Positions 47,888-58,466 of a DNA stretch of 64,000 bases are shown here, in pieces. Made by a program: the position numbers and the translations under genes. This DNA is from Affinundibacterium baiyunense (GTDB lineage: Bacteria; Pseudomonadota; Gammaproteobacteria; Burkholderiales; Burkholderiaceae_D). How positions within the stretch are numbered: the stretch's first letter is position 1; each line of letters starts with the position of its first letter. The stretch lies in contig NZ_JAGSPM010000001.1 of the NCBI RefSeq assembly GCF_018139645.1, forward strand, positions 620,001 through 684,000, in the 5' to 3' direction. Under the pieces are notes generated by a model that was given only the letters and a program-made list of their open reading frames with translations, was not told where the DNA came from and searched no databases.

Positions 47888-50029
47888 TTAAGCGTCAGGC
47901 GCTGCCTCGGCTGCAGCTTCTGCCGCAACAACTTCAACAGCCGCTTTCATTGATAACTTAAAGCGACCACGATCATCGGTCTCCAACACTTTAACGCGCA
48001 CTTGCTGACCTTCTTTGAGGTAGTCTGCAACTGCATTGACGCGCTCATTAGCGATTTGACTGATGTGCAACAAGCCATCTTTGCCCGGCATAATTTGTAC
48101 AATCGCGCCGAAGTCCAACAACTTCAATACAGTACCGTCGTAAATCTTGCCAACCTCAACTTCCGCAGTCAACTCTTCGATACGACGCTTCGCTTCTTGA
48201 CCAGCTGCCGCATCAACTGAAGCGATCGTTACCACACCTTCATCGCTAATATCGATTTGCGTACCAGTTTCTTCCGTCAATGCACGAATCACTGCACCAC
48301 CTTTGCCGATCACATCACGAATTTTTTCTGGATTGATCTTGATTGTAATCAGGCGTGGAGCGAAGTCAGACAACTCCACCTTACCAACTGGAACTGCTTT
48401 TTGCATTTCACCAAGAATATGATCACGACCTTCTTTAGCTTGCGCCAAAGCCACTTGCATAATTTCTTTCGTGATACCTTGAATCTTGATATCCATCTGC
48501 AAAGCCGTAATACCTTCTGCAGTACCAGCAACTTTAAAGTCCATATCACCAAGATGATCTTCATCACCCAAGATATCTGTCAAGACGGCAAACTTGTTAC
48601 CTTCTTTAATCAAACCCATCGCGATACCTGCCACGTGTGCTTTCATTGGCACGCCAGCATCCATCAAGGCCAAGCAACCACCGCACACGGAAGCCATCGA
48701 AGACGAGCCATTGGATTCTGTAATTTCAGAAACCAAACGCACAGAGTAGCTAAACTCTTCTGGCGATGGCAATGCAGCTTGCAATGCACGTTTTGCCAAA
48801 CGGCCGTGACCGATTTCACGACGCTTAGGTGTACCAACACGACCAGTTTCACCAGTCGCAAATGGAGGCATGTTGTAATGCAACATGAAGCGATCAGAGT
48901 ATTCACCCATCAAAGCATCAATTTTTTGCTCGTCGCGAGAAGTTCCCAAAGTTGCAATCACCAGAGCTTGCGTTTCACCGCGAGTGAACAATGCGGTGCC
49001 GTGCGTACGTGGCAATACGCCAGTGCGAATTGTGATTGGACGCACAGTGCGCGTATCACGACCATCGATACGTGGCTCGCCATCCAAAATTTGAGAACGA
49101 ACGATTTTGGATTCCAAATCAAACATGATATTGCCAACTTCAGCAGAATCAGGCGCATCAACACCAGCAGCAGCGGCTTGTTCAGCCAAAGCTGCGGAAA
49201 CTGCTGCACTTGCTGCTTTTAACTGATCAGTACGCGCTTGCTTCTCTTTAGTTTGATAAGCGGCACGCAACAAAGGCTCTGCCACTGCAGTTACCGCTGC
49301 AATCAAGGCTTCATTTTTCGGTGCTGGCGCCCATTCAACTTCAGGCTTTCCACCTTCACTGACCAAATCATGAATCGCGTCAATCACGGTTTTCATTTGC
49401 GTATGACCGTAAACCACCGCACCCAACATCACTTCTTCAGACAATTGTTGCGCTTCAGATTCCACCATCAAAACCGCAGATTCTGTACCAGCAACTACCA
49501 AATCCATCGCGGAAGATTTTAATTGTGTCGCTGTTGGGTTCAATACATATTGTCCGTCGATATAACCAACACGTGCCGCACCTACTGGGCCGTTAAATGG
49601 AATACCTGACAAGCAGATCGCCGCTGATGCACCAATCATGGATGCGATATCAGGATCAATTTCAGGATTAACTGACAATACGTGCACGATAACCTGCACT
49701 TCGTTCAAATATCCTTCTGGGAACAATGGACGGATCGGGCGATCAATCAAACGTGAAGTCAATGTTTCTTTTTCTGAAGGACGACCTTCACGCTTGAAGA
49801 AGCCACCAGGAATACGGCCTGCCGCATAACTCTTCTCCATGTAGTCCACGGTCAATGGGAAAAAGTCTTGACCTGGCTTTGCATCTTTTTTAGCAACAAC
49901 GGTTGCCAATACCACGGTATCTTCAATCGATACCATTACCGCACCAGACGCTTGACGTGCGATTTCACCTGTCTCCAACGTCACTGTATGTTGACCATAT
50001 TGGAATGATTTTGTAACTTTATTAAACAC
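47888..50029 (-). CDS. pnp: Polyribonucleotide nucleotidyltransferase (PNPase)
   Basis: Phosphorolytic 3'-5' exoribonuclease, trimeric, degradosome component. It contains two RNase PH domains (the first with [22 protein letters not shown], the second with [16 protein letters not shown] and [13 protein letters not shown]), a KH domain ([20 protein letters not shown]) and a C-terminal S1 domain ([19 protein letters not shown] to RFKLSMK). I chose the GTG at 50029 ([12 protein letters not shown], 713 residues): AAAGGA lies 6 nt upstream, and known PNPases begin at this point. The frame can be extended only to another GTG at 50044, which overlaps that Shine-Dalgarno. It follows rpsO as in most bacteria. 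Confidence 0.97.
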   Translation of the reverse strand: MFNKVTKSFQYGQHTVTLETGEIARQASGAVMVSIEDTVVLATVVAKKDAKPGQDFFPLTVDYMEKSYAAGRIPGGFFKREGRPSEKETLTSRLIDRPIRPLFPEGYLNEVQVIVHVLSVNPEIDPDIASMIGASAAICLSGIPFNGPVGAARVGYIDGQYVLNPTATQLKSSAMDLVVAGTESAVLMVESEAQQLSEEVMLGAVVYGHTQMKTVIDAIHDLVSEGGKPEVEWAPAPKNEALIAAVTAVAEPLLRAAYQTKEKQARTDQLKAASAAVSAALAEQAAAAGVDAPDSAEVGNIMFDLESKIVRSQILDGEPRIDGRDTRTVRPITIRTGVLPRTHGTALFTRGETQALVIATLGTSRDEQKIDALMGEYSDRFMLHYNMPPFATGETGRVGTPKRREIGHGRLAKRALQAALPSPEEFSYSVRLVSEITESNGSSSMASVCGGCLALMDAGVPMKAHVAGIAMGLIKEGNKFAVLTDILGDEDHLGDMDFKVAGTAEGITALQMDIKIQGITKEIMQVALAQAKEGRDHILGEMQKAVPVGKVELSDFAPRLITIKINPEKIRDVIGKGGAVIRALTEETGTQIDISDEGVVTIASVDAAAGQEAKRRIEELTAEVEVGKIYDGTVLKLLDFGAIVQIMPGKDGLLHISQIANERVNAVADYLKEGQQVRVKVLETDDRGRFKLSMKAAVEVVAAEAAAEAAPDA

Positions 50030-50217
50030 AATGTGTCCTTTCACTATTTACTGCTATTGCCGACAGATTTCCAGGCGCTGTCGTTCACCTCACCACATGC
50101 GATCCACACTGCATCGCCCTACTTCACAAACATTTCACATCTAAATATTTTCGCAAAATGATCGCTTTCACTTCCAACTACGCCACAATTTTAAGCAAAT
50201 TATGACGACTTAAAGGC

Positions 50218-50254
50218 AAAAAGCCTGCGACAGCAAAACTGACGCAGGCTTTTT
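50218..50254 (-). terminator. Hairpin terminator between rpsO and pnp
   Basis: A 12-bp stem (50218-50229 with 50243-50254) with GC core GCCTGCG/CGCAGGC, 13-nt loop, and flanking A5/T5. On the minus strand it follows rpsO by about 45 nt. In E. coli the equivalent site partly reads through into pnp; that may apply here. Confidence 0.88.
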
Positions 50255-50299
50255 ACTTTAATTCTTTGCTAGGCTCAGCAAAATATTCTGACGAATAAA

Positions 50300-50569
50300 T
50301 TACTTACGCAAGCCGAGTTTTTCGATCAATGAACGGTAACGGTTCAAATCTTTCTTTTTCAAGTAAGACAACAAACTCTTACGACGGTTAACCATCATGA
50401 TCAAACCACGACGTGAGTGATGATCTTTAGAGTGAGCTTTGAAGTGACCGTTCAAGTCATTGATACGTGCAGTCAACAAAGCAACTTGCACTTCTGGAGA
50501 ACCTGTGTCGTTTTGACCACGGGCATTATCCGCAACGATGGCGGCTTTTGCGCTTTTTTCGATAGACAT
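50300..50569 (-). CDS. rpsO: 30S ribosomal protein uS15
   Basis: 89-residue primary-binding protein of the 30S platform. Full family match: [59 protein letters not shown], ending EKLGLRK. A Shine-Dalgarno AAGGAAA precedes the ATG. It forms the rpsO-pnp pair. Confidence 0.98.
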   Translation of the reverse strand: MSIEKSAKAAIVADNARGQNDTGSPEVQVALLTARINDLNGHFKAHSKDHHSRRGLIMMVNRRKSLLSYLKKKDLNRYRSLIEKLGLRK

Positions 50570-50671
50570 CTTATTTCCTTTACATGCGATATCAAGAGTG
50601 AGGCTTTCGCCAAGACCTTCAATATCGTGAAATTACATTAATAAATCCCATCAAAATTTGATGAGACTGCG

Positions 50672-50701
50672 ACTATAGCATGAAAAATAGGAGAAACTCA
50701 A
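50672..50701 (-). promoter_or_regulatory. Candidate sigma70 promoter of rpsO
   Basis: On the minus strand, TTGAGT (50701-50696), an 18-nt spacer, and TATAGT (50677-50672), a 5/6 match to the -10 consensus. About 100 bp upstream of rpsO. Just downstream is a small palindrome CATCAAA-A-TTTGATG (50649-50663) in the predicted leader. Confidence 0.55.
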
Positions 50702-50797
50702 GGCAAGACGTGAAATGACTTTTTGTGCGCGTAGCATACAAACGAACTCATTTCACTCCATCATTTCAACAAATCATCCCAATTCAACCAATAATCG

Positions 50798-52336
50798 TCA
50801 AATTTGCGGATTCAACTTCTCAACCTTAGAATGCAATTTATTTAACGCTGAAATATAAGCCTTGGCTGAAGCCACTACGATATCAGGATCCGCACCTACG
50901 CCATTGACGATACGTCCTGCTTTACTCAATCGTATCGTCACTTCACCTTGCGATTGTGTACCTGCTGTAATCGCATTAATCGAGAACAGCAATAGCTCAG
51001 CCTCACTCTTCACTTCCGATTCGATTGCATTCACAATCGCATCTACAGCACCATTACCTTGCGCAATGCATGATTTTTCGCGATCACCAATCGTCATCAC
51101 CACCACTGCTGACGAGCGCTCTCCAGTTTCGGAATGCTGACTGATAGAAACCAAACGATAATGATCAGCATCGTGCGAATGCTCTTCTTCTGCGACCACC
51201 GCCATAATATCTTCATCAAAGATCTCTGCTTTTTTATCTGCCAAATCTTTAAATCGTGCAAATGCCGCATTCACTTCGGTTTCAGATTCCAACGCGATGC
51301 CCAATTCTTGCAAACGTTGTTTGAATGCATTACGACCAGAGAGTTTACCGAGAACGATTTTATTTGCGCTCCAACCCACATCTTCTGCACGCATAATTTC
51401 ATAGGTATTACGCGCCTTTAAAATACCATCCTGATGAATACCTGAGGCATGCGCAAATGCATTGGCACCAACAATCGCCTTGTTAGGCTGCACAGCAAAG
51501 CCAGTGATTTGCGATACCATTTTTGAAGTTGCAACAATCTGTGTGGTGTCAATACCGACATCGAGATTGAAGTGATCTTTACGCGTACGTACCGCCATCA
51601 CAACCTCTTCAAGTGCGGTATTGCCAGCGCGCTCACCAAGTCCATTAATCGTACATTCCACCTGACGCGCACCACCGATCATCACACCCGCCAAGGAGTT
51701 AGCAACTGCCATCCCCAAATCGTTATGACAATGCACTGACCAAATAGCTTTGTCGGAATTTGGAATAGTCTCGCGCAAACGCTTTAAAGTATTACCGTAC
51801 AACTCAGGCACACCATAGCCAACCGTATCCGCAAAGTTGATCGTCGTTGCACCTTCTTTAATCACAGCTTCGATCACGCGACACAGAAAATCAAAATCAG
51901 AACGACTCGCATCCTCTGGACTAAATTCCACATCATCCGTAAATTGACGCGCAAAGCGCACGGCTTGAATAGCTTGCTCCAGCACTTGATCGGGACTCAT
52001 GCGCAATTTCATTTCCATATGCAATGGTGAGGTTGCGATGAAGGTGTGAATACGTTTGCGTTGCGCTTTCTCGAGCGCCTCGGCAGCACGAGAAATGTCT
52101 CTGTCATTGGCACGCGAGAGTGAACAAATAATCGGCTCGCGCACTGCTGCGGCAATCGCTTTAATTGACTCGAAATCGCCGGGCGAGGCTGCAGCAAAAC
52201 CAGCTTCGATCACATCGACTTTCAAGCGCTCTAGTTGACGCGCAATCCTGACTTTTTCGTCGCGCGTCATTGATGCGCCAGGGGATTGTTCGCCATCACG
52301 CAAAGTTGTGTCGAAAATGATGAGTTTGTCTGCCAT
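50798..52336 (-). CDS. leuA: 2-isopropylmalate synthase
   Basis: First committed step of leucine synthesis: acetyl-CoA plus 2-ketoisovalerate to 2-isopropylmalate. The HMGL-like TIM barrel begins [20 protein letters not shown] (metal Asp), has [15 protein letters not shown] (metal histidines) and [18 protein letters not shown], and the last about 130 residues form the LeuA regulatory domain that binds leucine. I chose the ATG at 52336 (512 residues) because GGAGG lies 6 nt upstream; the frame four codons longer starts inside that Shine-Dalgarno. A leucine-rich short ORF lies upstream. Confidence 0.97.
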   Translation of the reverse strand: MADKLIIFDTTLRDGEQSPGASMTRDEKVRIARQLERLKVDVIEAGFAAASPGDFESIKAIAAAVREPIICSLSRANDRDISRAAEALEKAQRKRIHTFIATSPLHMEMKLRMSPDQVLEQAIQAVRFARQFTDDVEFSPEDASRSDFDFLCRVIEAVIKEGATTINFADTVGYGVPELYGNTLKRLRETIPNSDKAIWSVHCHNDLGMAVANSLAGVMIGGARQVECTINGLGERAGNTALEEVVMAVRTRKDHFNLDVGIDTTQIVATSKMVSQITGFAVQPNKAIVGANAFAHASGIHQDGILKARNTYEIMRAEDVGWSANKIVLGKLSGRNAFKQRLQELGIALESETEVNAAFARFKDLADKKAEIFDEDIMAVVAEEEHSHDADHYRLVSISQHSETGERSSAVVVMTIGDREKSCIAQGNGAVDAIVNAIESEVKSEAELLLFSINAITAGTQSQGEVTIRLSKAGRIVNGVGADPDIVVASAKAYISALNKLHSKVEKLNPQI

Positions 52337-52495
52337 ATTTGCCTCCAAAAATGCCGCTATAAATAGAAAAAATTGGATAAAACCAAAAATAATTTAAGAA
52401 ACTGTCGAGTAAAACTCGCTGACTTGAATAGACTTTTCCAACCCTTGCAAGACACACATGGGTGAAAGACTACACAAGTTGTGGGATAGAGAGAT

Positions 52496-52648
52496 TTAGC
52501 GCGCGAGCGCTAGTAGATTCGCCAAAGATAGCGCTAGTAGAGATGCTAGGATAGTAGCAACTGGCAATGCGAACGACAAAAGCAGACCGGAGCGATCTGC
52601 TTTAATGTTTGCTTTTTGAGCAAAAGATGTCGTCGTTTGGAATGTCAT
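52496..52648 (-). CDS. Candidate leucine-rich leader peptide upstream of leuA
   Basis: 50-codon frame between pssA and leuA, ending 159 nt before the leuA ATG. Its last 30 residues contain 12 leucines, six of them encoded by CTA, including two CTA-CTA pairs. Two in-frame direct repeats CTACTAGCGCT (minus strand; 52530-52540 and 52506-52516 on the plus strand) carry these codons, and their self-complementary AGCGCT cores could pair in the RNA. An excellent promoter ends just upstream. The composition recalls leuL-type attenuation leaders. Against it: I do not find a convincing GC-rich terminator with a U-tract between it and leuA, there is no Shine-Dalgarno at the ATG, and a hairpin sits in its middle (about 52579-52603). 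Confidence 0.45.
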   Translation of the reverse strand: MTFQTTTSFAQKANIKADRSGLLLSFALPVATILASLLALSLANLLALAR

Positions 52649-52655
52649 GCGAAAG

Positions 52656-52684
52656 ACTATAAGCGGGATTGCAGCAAAGTGCAA
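52656..52684 (-). promoter_or_regulatory. Candidate sigma70 promoter for the leuA leader
   Basis: On the minus strand, TTGCAC (52684-52679), a 17-nt spacer, and TATAGT (52661-52656), a 5/6 match at -10. The predicted start falls at about 52649-52648, at the ATG of the leucine-rich ORF, so its message would be leaderless or nearly so. It gives leuA a leader of about 310 nt independent of pssA. Confidence 0.55.
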
Positions 52685-52698
52685 GAGCATTACCTCAA

Positions 52699-53568
52699 TT
52701 ATTTCTTAATGTCGTCAACTTCATCATGTGTTTCTGGAGTAAGTTGCACAAGGCTGACAGGACGTCCTTTACGCCAACGCCAAAGCAAAAGAACATAACC
52801 AGATAAAGCGTATAAAACAAACAACCCAAAAAGAACTTTAGGTGGATCGCTAACCACCGCTACATAAGCCAACACGACTAAGAACGGAGCAATAAAAGGC
52901 ACCGAGCGCTTCAAGTTCAAATCTTTAAAACTATAAAAAGGAACATTCGTCACCATCGTCAAACCAGCAAACAATGCCACGCCCCAAGCAAACCAACGCA
53001 CATCACTACCAGGTATAGCTAAATCATCCATTAACAAAATGAAACCTGCAACCAAAGCTGCGGCAGCGGGACTTGGCAGGCCTTGGAAATAACGTTTGTC
53101 GACGACAGTAATGTTTGCATTGAAACGAGCGAGTCGTAATGCGGCGCCAGCGCAATACACAAAAGCAGCTAACCAACCTAGTTTCCCCATTCCTTTTAAT
53201 GCCCATTCATAAGCGATCAAAGCTGGAGCCACGCCAAATGACACCATATCCGACAGGCTATCGTATTGCGCACCAAATTCACTTTGGGTATTGGTCATGC
53301 GCGCAACGCGCCCATCCAAACTATCAAGCACCATTGCCACAAAGATTGCCAAACCAGAGTGTTCGAACTTCTGATTCATTGCCATGACGATCGCGTAAAA
53401 ACCGCAAAACAATGCAGCCGTCGTAAACGCATTCGGCAATAAATAAATGCCACGCGCTGGCTTGTTTGGCATCAGATTCACTTGTCCTTGTTCGACAGCA
53501 TTTTTTCTTGCGCCGCGCGGAAACAATTTAAAACTACCTTTGGGCTTACGATTTTTGATTGAACTCAT
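52699..53568 (-). CDS. pssA: CDP-diacylglycerol-serine O-phosphatidyltransferase
   Basis: Makes phosphatidylserine, the precursor of phosphatidylethanolamine. 289 residues with about seven membrane helices and a perfect CDP-alcohol phosphatidyltransferase motif DG-x2-AR-x8-G-x3-D-x3-D, from DSLDGRVARM to YDSLSD. The N-terminus is basic and cytoplasmic. This is the type II (membrane) enzyme. The partner decarboxylase psd is not adjacent in this window. Confidence 0.95.
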   Translation of the reverse strand: MSSIKNRKPKGSFKLFPRGARKNAVEQGQVNLMPNKPARGIYLLPNAFTTAALFCGFYAIVMAMNQKFEHSGLAIFVAMVLDSLDGRVARMTNTQSEFGAQYDSLSDMVSFGVAPALIAYEWALKGMGKLGWLAAFVYCAGAALRLARFNANITVVDKRYFQGLPSPAAAALVAGFILLMDDLAIPGSDVRWFAWGVALFAGLTMVTNVPFYSFKDLNLKRSVPFIAPFLVVLAYVAVVSDPPKVLFGLFVLYALSGYVLLLWRWRKGRPVSLVQLTPETHDEVDDIKK

Positions 53569-53892
53569 GCTGAATGTTAGATATGTATAAAAGAGACGTT
53601 GGCAACTATTTTTCGAAGCAATAATGAATTATTGAATGTTCTTTTGAATTATTTGCTAATAACGACCAACAACGCGCTGAAGTATAACCGTGAAAGTGTA
53701 ATCAGAAAACTGTTTCAAATTAGGTTGAGCACTCGACAAAACGCCTCGAAAATCACATATCCAGCAAAAAATCATCATAAATTACGCCACTTTTAGAGCC
53801 ACATTTACATGGATTGCGCAATAAAAAAGGGCTTTGTCACTAACAAAGCCCTTTTGCATTTCCGCTAGCGGATTAATCAATCAGATGATCAC
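53569..53892. other. Intergenic region between acs and pssA
   Basis: 324 bp containing the acs terminator at its left end (53823-53855) and, presumably, the pssA promoter. A 65-codon plus-strand frame at 53599-53796 has no recognisable features. Nothing else is seen. Confidence 0.6.
53823..53855 (-). terminator. Intrinsic terminator of acs
   Basis: A 13-bp perfect stem (53825-53837 with 53843-53855) with core GGGCTTTGT/ACAAAGCCC, 5-nt loop, A/T flanks giving a U-tract on the minus strand. About 40 nt past the acs stop. Confidence 0.93.
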
Positions 53893-55872
53893 TTATTGCG
53901 CTTGCTTCAATTGTTCTAGAATCGCTGGATTCTCCAAAGTTGATACGTCTTGAGTAATTTCTTCACCTTTAGCTAATACACGCAACAAGCGACGCATGAT
54001 TTTACCTGAACGTGTTTTTGGCAAATTATCACCGAAGCGAATTTCTTTTGGCTTGGCAATCGGGCCAATTTCTTTCGCCACCCAATTACGCAACTCCAAA
54101 GCAATTTGCTTAGCTTCATCGCCGGTTGGACGACTACGTTTTAACACCACGAATGCGCAAATTGCTTCTCCCGTCGTATCATCTGGTTTACCAACCACCG
54201 CAGCTTCGGCCACCAGAGGATTCGCAACCAAAGCCGATTCAATTTCCATTGTGCCCATACGATGACCAGACACATTCAACACGTCATCAATACGACCGGT
54301 AATCGTGAAATAGCCCGTCTCTTTGTTACGGATAGCGCCATCGCCTGCGAGATAAGTTTTGCCACCCAACTCTTCTGGGAAATAACTCTTCTTGAAGCGC
54401 TCGGTATCACCCCAGATGTTACGTATCATCGACGGCCATGGACGTTTGACAACCAAAATACCGCCCTGCCCATTTGGCAAGTCCGCACCTGTTTCATCCA
54501 CAATCGCTGCCATAATGCCTGGCAAAGGCAAAGTACATGAACCTGGCACCAAAGGAGTCGCACCTGGCAACGGAGTAATCATATGACCACCGGTTTCAGT
54601 TTGCCAGAAGGTATCGACGATAGGACATTTTTCACCGCCGATATTGCGGTAGTACCACATCCAAGCCTCTGGATTAATCGGTTCACCGACTGAACCAAGC
54701 AAACGCAATGAAGTTAAATCGTACTTATTCGGATGAATTGCGGCATCGCCATCAGCAGCTTTAATTAAAGAGCGAATCGCAGTTGGTGCGGTGTAGAAAA
54801 TAGTTGCTTTGTGCTTTTGTATCATGTCCCAGAAACGACCAGCATTTGGGTAGGTAGGAATACCTTCAAACACAATTTCAGTCGTACCCATCGCTAATGG
54901 ACCATAAGTGATATACGTGTGTCCTGTAACCCAGCCAATATCAGCAGTACACCAGAAAATGTCACTAGGCTTCACATCAAATGTCCACTTCATGGTGAGC
55001 ATCGCCCACAGCAAGTAACCACCCGAAGAATGCTGTACGCCTTTGGGCTTACCAGTAGAGCCAGATGTGTACAAAATAAATAAAGGATGATCAGCATTGA
55101 CCCACTCAGGCTCACACTCAGTCGCTTGATTCGCAACTAAATCATGCATCCATAAGTCACGTGCCGGATTGAATGGTGCATTACCGCCTGTGCGTTTATA
55201 GACAATTACTTTTGCGACTTTTTCGCACTCACCTAAGCCTAAAGCTTCGTCGACGATTGATTTCAATGGCAATTGTTTACCGCCACGCACTTGCTCATCA
55301 GCAGTGATAACAATGCTCGCACCAACGTCAACAATTCGTTCTTGTAAAGATTTTGCAGAGAAGCCGCCAAACACCACGGAATGCGTTGCACCAATGCGGG
55401 CGCAGGCTTGCATCGCAACGACACCTTCGACTGACATTGGCATGTAAATGACAACGCGGTCATCTTTTTTGACACCCAAAGAGCGTAATCCATTTGCAAA
55501 CTGGCAAACTTTCGCGTGCAGCTCTTTATAGCTGACTTTGGTGACTTCGCCACCGTCTGCCTCGAAAATAATCGCAATCTTATCGCCCAAGCCTTTTTGA
55601 ATATTTACATCGAGGCAGTTGTAAGACACATTCAGCAAACCATCGTCAAACCACTTATACAAGGGCGCATTAGATTCGTCTAATGTAGTAGTGAATGGTT
55701 TGTGCCAATGGAGATTTTCACGCGCTAATTTAGCCCAAAATCCTTCGTAATCATTGGCGGCTTCCGCACAGAGTGCGTTGTACGCATCCATGCCAGAGAT
55801 CGCGGCGTTTGCAACAAAATTCGCCGGTGGGGGGAACACACGTGATTCAGTCTTTACTTCTTGATCCGACAT
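53893..55872 (-). CDS. acs: Acetyl-CoA synthetase
   Basis: Activates acetate to acetyl-CoA through acetyl-AMP. 659 residues with the ANL-superfamily motifs: [18 protein letters not shown] (P-loop), [35 protein letters not shown], the hinge-region [16 protein letters not shown], and the C-terminal [11 protein letters not shown] whose lysine (about K624) is the conserved acetylation site in Acs. The ATG at 55872 is chosen because GGAG sits 7 nt upstream. The frame is open 16 codons further. Confidence 0.97.
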   Translation of the reverse strand: MSDQEVKTESRVFPPPANFVANAAISGMDAYNALCAEAANDYEGFWAKLARENLHWHKPFTTTLDESNAPLYKWFDDGLLNVSYNCLDVNIQKGLGDKIAIIFEADGGEVTKVSYKELHAKVCQFANGLRSLGVKKDDRVVIYMPMSVEGVVAMQACARIGATHSVVFGGFSAKSLQERIVDVGASIVITADEQVRGGKQLPLKSIVDEALGLGECEKVAKVIVYKRTGGNAPFNPARDLWMHDLVANQATECEPEWVNADHPLFILYTSGSTGKPKGVQHSSGGYLLWAMLTMKWTFDVKPSDIFWCTADIGWVTGHTYITYGPLAMGTTEIVFEGIPTYPNAGRFWDMIQKHKATIFYTAPTAIRSLIKAADGDAAIHPNKYDLTSLRLLGSVGEPINPEAWMWYYRNIGGEKCPIVDTFWQTETGGHMITPLPGATPLVPGSCTLPLPGIMAAIVDETGADLPNGQGGILVVKRPWPSMIRNIWGDTERFKKSYFPEELGGKTYLAGDGAIRNKETGYFTITGRIDDVLNVSGHRMGTMEIESALVANPLVAEAAVVGKPDDTTGEAICAFVVLKRSRPTGDEAKQIALELRNWVAKEIGPIAKPKEIRFGDNLPKTRSGKIMRRLLRVLAKGEEITQDVSTLENPAILEQLKQAQ

Positions 55873-55890
55873 AATTGTCTCCATGCTGTT

Positions 55891-55999
55891 GTGAATATCA
55901 AAAAAGTTCGAATTGCGCACACGGTAAATGTACAGACAAGCTCAACGTAGCGATCGACGAATATTTGCCAATTCGCCTTCAAGCCTTTTTGATATTCAC
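55891..55999. repeat. 14-bp perfect inverted repeat flanking 81 bp upstream of acs
   Basis: GTGAATATCAAAAA at 55891-55904 and its exact reverse complement at 55986-55999. The near arm ends 19 bp before the acs start codon. Possible readings are two sites for a DNA-binding regulator in opposite orientation, or a long leader stem near the ribosome-binding site. The remaining intergenic DNA up to 56284 (412 bp in all) is AT-rich, with no gene recognised. Confidence 0.65.
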
Positions 56000-56284
56000 C
56001 ACTTATTATGTTTTGACGTTGATTCTAAGGCTAGCAGTCCAAAAAAGCTATTTTTTAGTGAGTGGTATTACACCCAAATTGTGACTTCTGCGACAGGTTT
56101 AACTTGATTTAACACAATAAAACCGCAATTAGCGTTAGCCGCAGACATTGCACCTTCATCGGTGTAAAATGCGGGCAAATTTTGCATCTACTTTAATGTA
56201 GGATTTAAATTCAGATTTAAATTGTGCTTTAAAGAAAATTGGAATGCGAAAATTGAATCACCTATAGTTTAGAAAAGGCCTCGA

Positions 56285-56902
56285 ATGTCGCAAGCAACTC
56301 ATACGCAAGAACCGCAAAAACTCTCCACTCTATCCAAGTTCATTTTCGCAAGTCGCTGGCTGCAATTACCACTTTATCTTGGCTTGATTTTGGCGCAGTG
56401 CGTCTATGTTTATCATTTTTGGGTTGAATTAGTTGATCTGATCCGTGCCGCGATGGGCAATGGCGTTGCCTTACAACATCTACTAGATGCAGTTTCAGTT
56501 GCTGGCTCAGAGACAGTACGCCCAACTAAACTCAATGAAACCACGATCATGCTGGTAGTTTTGGGCTTGATCGACGTCGTCATGATTTCAAACTTGCTTA
56601 TTATGGTAATCGTTGGCGGTTACGAAACATTTGTGTCGCGTCTCGGCTTGCAAAACCATCCAGACCAACCTGAATGGTTATCTCATGTCAATGCGACGGT
56701 TTTAAAAGTTAAATTAGCAATGGCGATTATCGGTATCTCTTCCATCCACTTACTAAAAACTTTCATCAATGTGAAGTCGTACAACGCCCAAGAACTGATA
56801 GCGCAAACTGTGATTCACGTGGTGTTCCTGTTATCTGCATTAGCGATTGCCTATTGCGATCAACTTATGTCAAGAACACATCAACAGGCACAAAAACACT
56901 AA
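56285..56902 (+). CDS. UPF0114 (YqhA/TIGR00645) family membrane protein
   Basis: 205-residue inner-membrane protein of unknown function with four hydrophobic segments (about residues 29-50, 89-111, 141-160, 173-190). It matches the family by FIFASRWLQLPLYLGLILAQ, VLGLIDVVMISNLLIMVIVGGYETFVSRL and IIGISSIHLLKTFIN. It lies 34 bp upstream of the fumarase gene on the same strand and is probably cotranscribed with it. Confidence 0.92.
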   Translation: MSQATHTQEPQKLSTLSKFIFASRWLQLPLYLGLILAQCVYVYHFWVELVDLIRAAMGNGVALQHLLDAVSVAGSETVRPTKLNETTIMLVVLGLIDVVMISNLLIMVIVGGYETFVSRLGLQNHPDQPEWLSHVNATVLKVKLAMAIIGISSIHLLKTFINVKSYNAQELIAQTVIHVVFLLSALAIAYCDQLMSRTHQQAQKH

Positions 56903-56936
56903 CTCTTTTCATTCATTCCTTAGCCAAGAGCCAAAA

Positions 56937-58466
56937 ATGACAACCACTACTACCATTATTAAGCAAGATGACCTGATCGAATCCGTCGCCGCCGCCTTGC
57001 AATACATCAGCTACTACCATCCTGCTGACTACATCGCGCATTTAGCACGTGCGTATGAAATAGAACAAAGCCCTGCGGCAAAAGACGCGATTGCACAAAT
57101 TTTGACTAATTCGCGCATGTGCGCAGAAGGTAAGCGTCCTATTTGCCAAGACACTGGTATTGTGAATGTGTTCTTAAAAATTGGTATGGGTGTCCGCTTT
57201 GAGGGCTTCTCGGGCTCGATTATTGATGCCGTAAATGAAGGCGTGCGTCGTGGTTACGCTTATTCAGAAAATGTCTTGCGTGCATCTATCGTCGCTGACC
57301 CACAATTTGATCGTAAAAATACCAAGGACAACACGCCAGCGGTAGTTCATATGGAACTGGTTCCTGGTAATACCGTGGACGTACAACTCGCAGCAAAAGG
57401 CGGCGGTTCAGAAAACAAAACCAAGTTCGTGATGTTGAATCCATCTGACTCCCTAGTCGATTGGGTCATGAAAACTGTACCGACCATGGGTGCTGGCTGG
57501 TGCCCACCCGGCATGCTTGGCATTGGTATCGGCGGCACTGCCGAAAAAGCGATGTTGATGGCGAAGGAATCCTTGATGGAAGACATCGACATGCATGAAC
57601 TCAAATTGCGCGGTCCACAAAATAAGACCGAAGAATTACGTATCGAATTGTGCGACAAAATCAATGCACTCGGCATCGGAGCGCAAGGTTTGGGTGGTTT
57701 GACGACCGTGCTCGACGTCAAGATCAATATGTATCCAACGCACGCGGCATCGAAGCCAGTTGCCATGATTCCTAACTGCGCTGCGACACGTCATGCGCAT
57801 TTTGTACTCGACGGCTCTGGTCCTAGCTACATGGAACCACCATCATTGTCGAATTGGCCGGATGTGCATTGGGTCGCCGACACTGAAAAATCCAAACGCA
57901 TTGATTTGAATACATTAACCAAAGAAGAAGTAGCATCTTGGAAACCAGGCCAAACTTTGTTATTGAACGGTAAGATGCTGACGGGTCGCGATGCGGCACA
58001 TAAGCGTATTCAAGACATGCTGGCGAAAGGCGAACAACTTCCAGTTGATTTCACCAATCGCGTGATCTACTACGTCGGCCCAGTTGATCCTGTGCGTGAT
58101 GAAGCAGTTGGTCCAGCTGGCCCAACCACTGCGACTCGGATGGATAAATTTACCGACATGATGTTGGAAAAGACAGGTTTAATTTCCATGATCGGTAAAG
58201 CAGAACGAGGTCCAGCGGCGATTGAATCAATCAAGAATCATAAGTCTGCCTATTTGATGGCAGTTGGCGGTGCAGCTTACTTGGTCTCGAAAGCGATCAA
58301 GACTGCAAAAGTGGTTGGCTTTGCCGATCTTGGTATGGAAGCGATCTACGAGTTTGACGTAGTTGATATGCCAGTCACCGTTGCGGTTGATTCGAATGGT
58401 ACCTCCGTTCACAATACCGGTCCGAAAGAATGGCAAGCAAAAATTGGAATTATTCCCGTTGCCTAA
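56937..58466 (+). CDS. fumA: Fumarate hydratase, class I (Fe-S)
   Basis: Oxygen-sensitive [4Fe-4S] fumarase of the TCA cycle. 509 residues from the ATG at 56937 (MTTTTTIIKQDDLIESVAAALQ). The N-terminal alpha domain has RPICQDTGIVNVFLKIG (cluster Cys at 70), GGSENKTKF, and PNCAATRHAHF, and the C-terminal beta domain follows from about residue 335 (GKMLTGRDAAHKR, PAGPTTATRMDKF). This is the fused class I form like E. coli FumA/FumB. The longer frame back to 56847 would overlap the UPF0114 gene and is rejected. Confidence 0.95.
   Translation: MTTTTTIIKQDDLIESVAAALQYISYYHPADYIAHLARAYEIEQSPAAKDAIAQILTNSRMCAEGKRPICQDTGIVNVFLKIGMGVRFEGFSGSIIDAVNEGVRRGYAYSENVLRASIVADPQFDRKNTKDNTPAVVHMELVPGNTVDVQLAAKGGGSENKTKFVMLNPSDSLVDWVMKTVPTMGAGWCPPGMLGIGIGGTAEKAMLMAKESLMEDIDMHELKLRGPQNKTEELRIELCDKINALGIGAQGLGGLTTVLDVKINMYPTHAASKPVAMIPNCAATRHAHFVLDGSGPSYMEPPSLSNWPDVHWVADTEKSKRIDLNTLTKEEVASWKPGQTLLLNGKMLTGRDAAHKRIQDMLAKGEQLPVDFTNRVIYYVGPVDPVRDEAVGPAGPTTATRMDKFTDMMLEKTGLISMIGKAERGPAAIESIKNHKSAYLMAVGGAAYLVSKAIKTAKVVGFADLGMEAIYEFDVVDMPVTVAVDSNGTSVHNTGPKEWQAKIGIIPVA

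Noticed and set aside
48257-49222. Long (321-codon) plus-strand frame antisense to pnp
   Set aside because: Composition is His/Cys/Thr-rich, as expected from the antisense frame of a strongly biased gene; pnp itself is intact and unambiguous.
53599-53796. 65-codon plus-strand frame between acs and pssA
   Set aside because: No ribosome-binding site, no motif, AT-rich spacer composition.
56847-56936. N-terminal extension of fumarase
   Set aside because: Overlaps the UPF0114 gene and adds 30 residues not found in class I fumarases.
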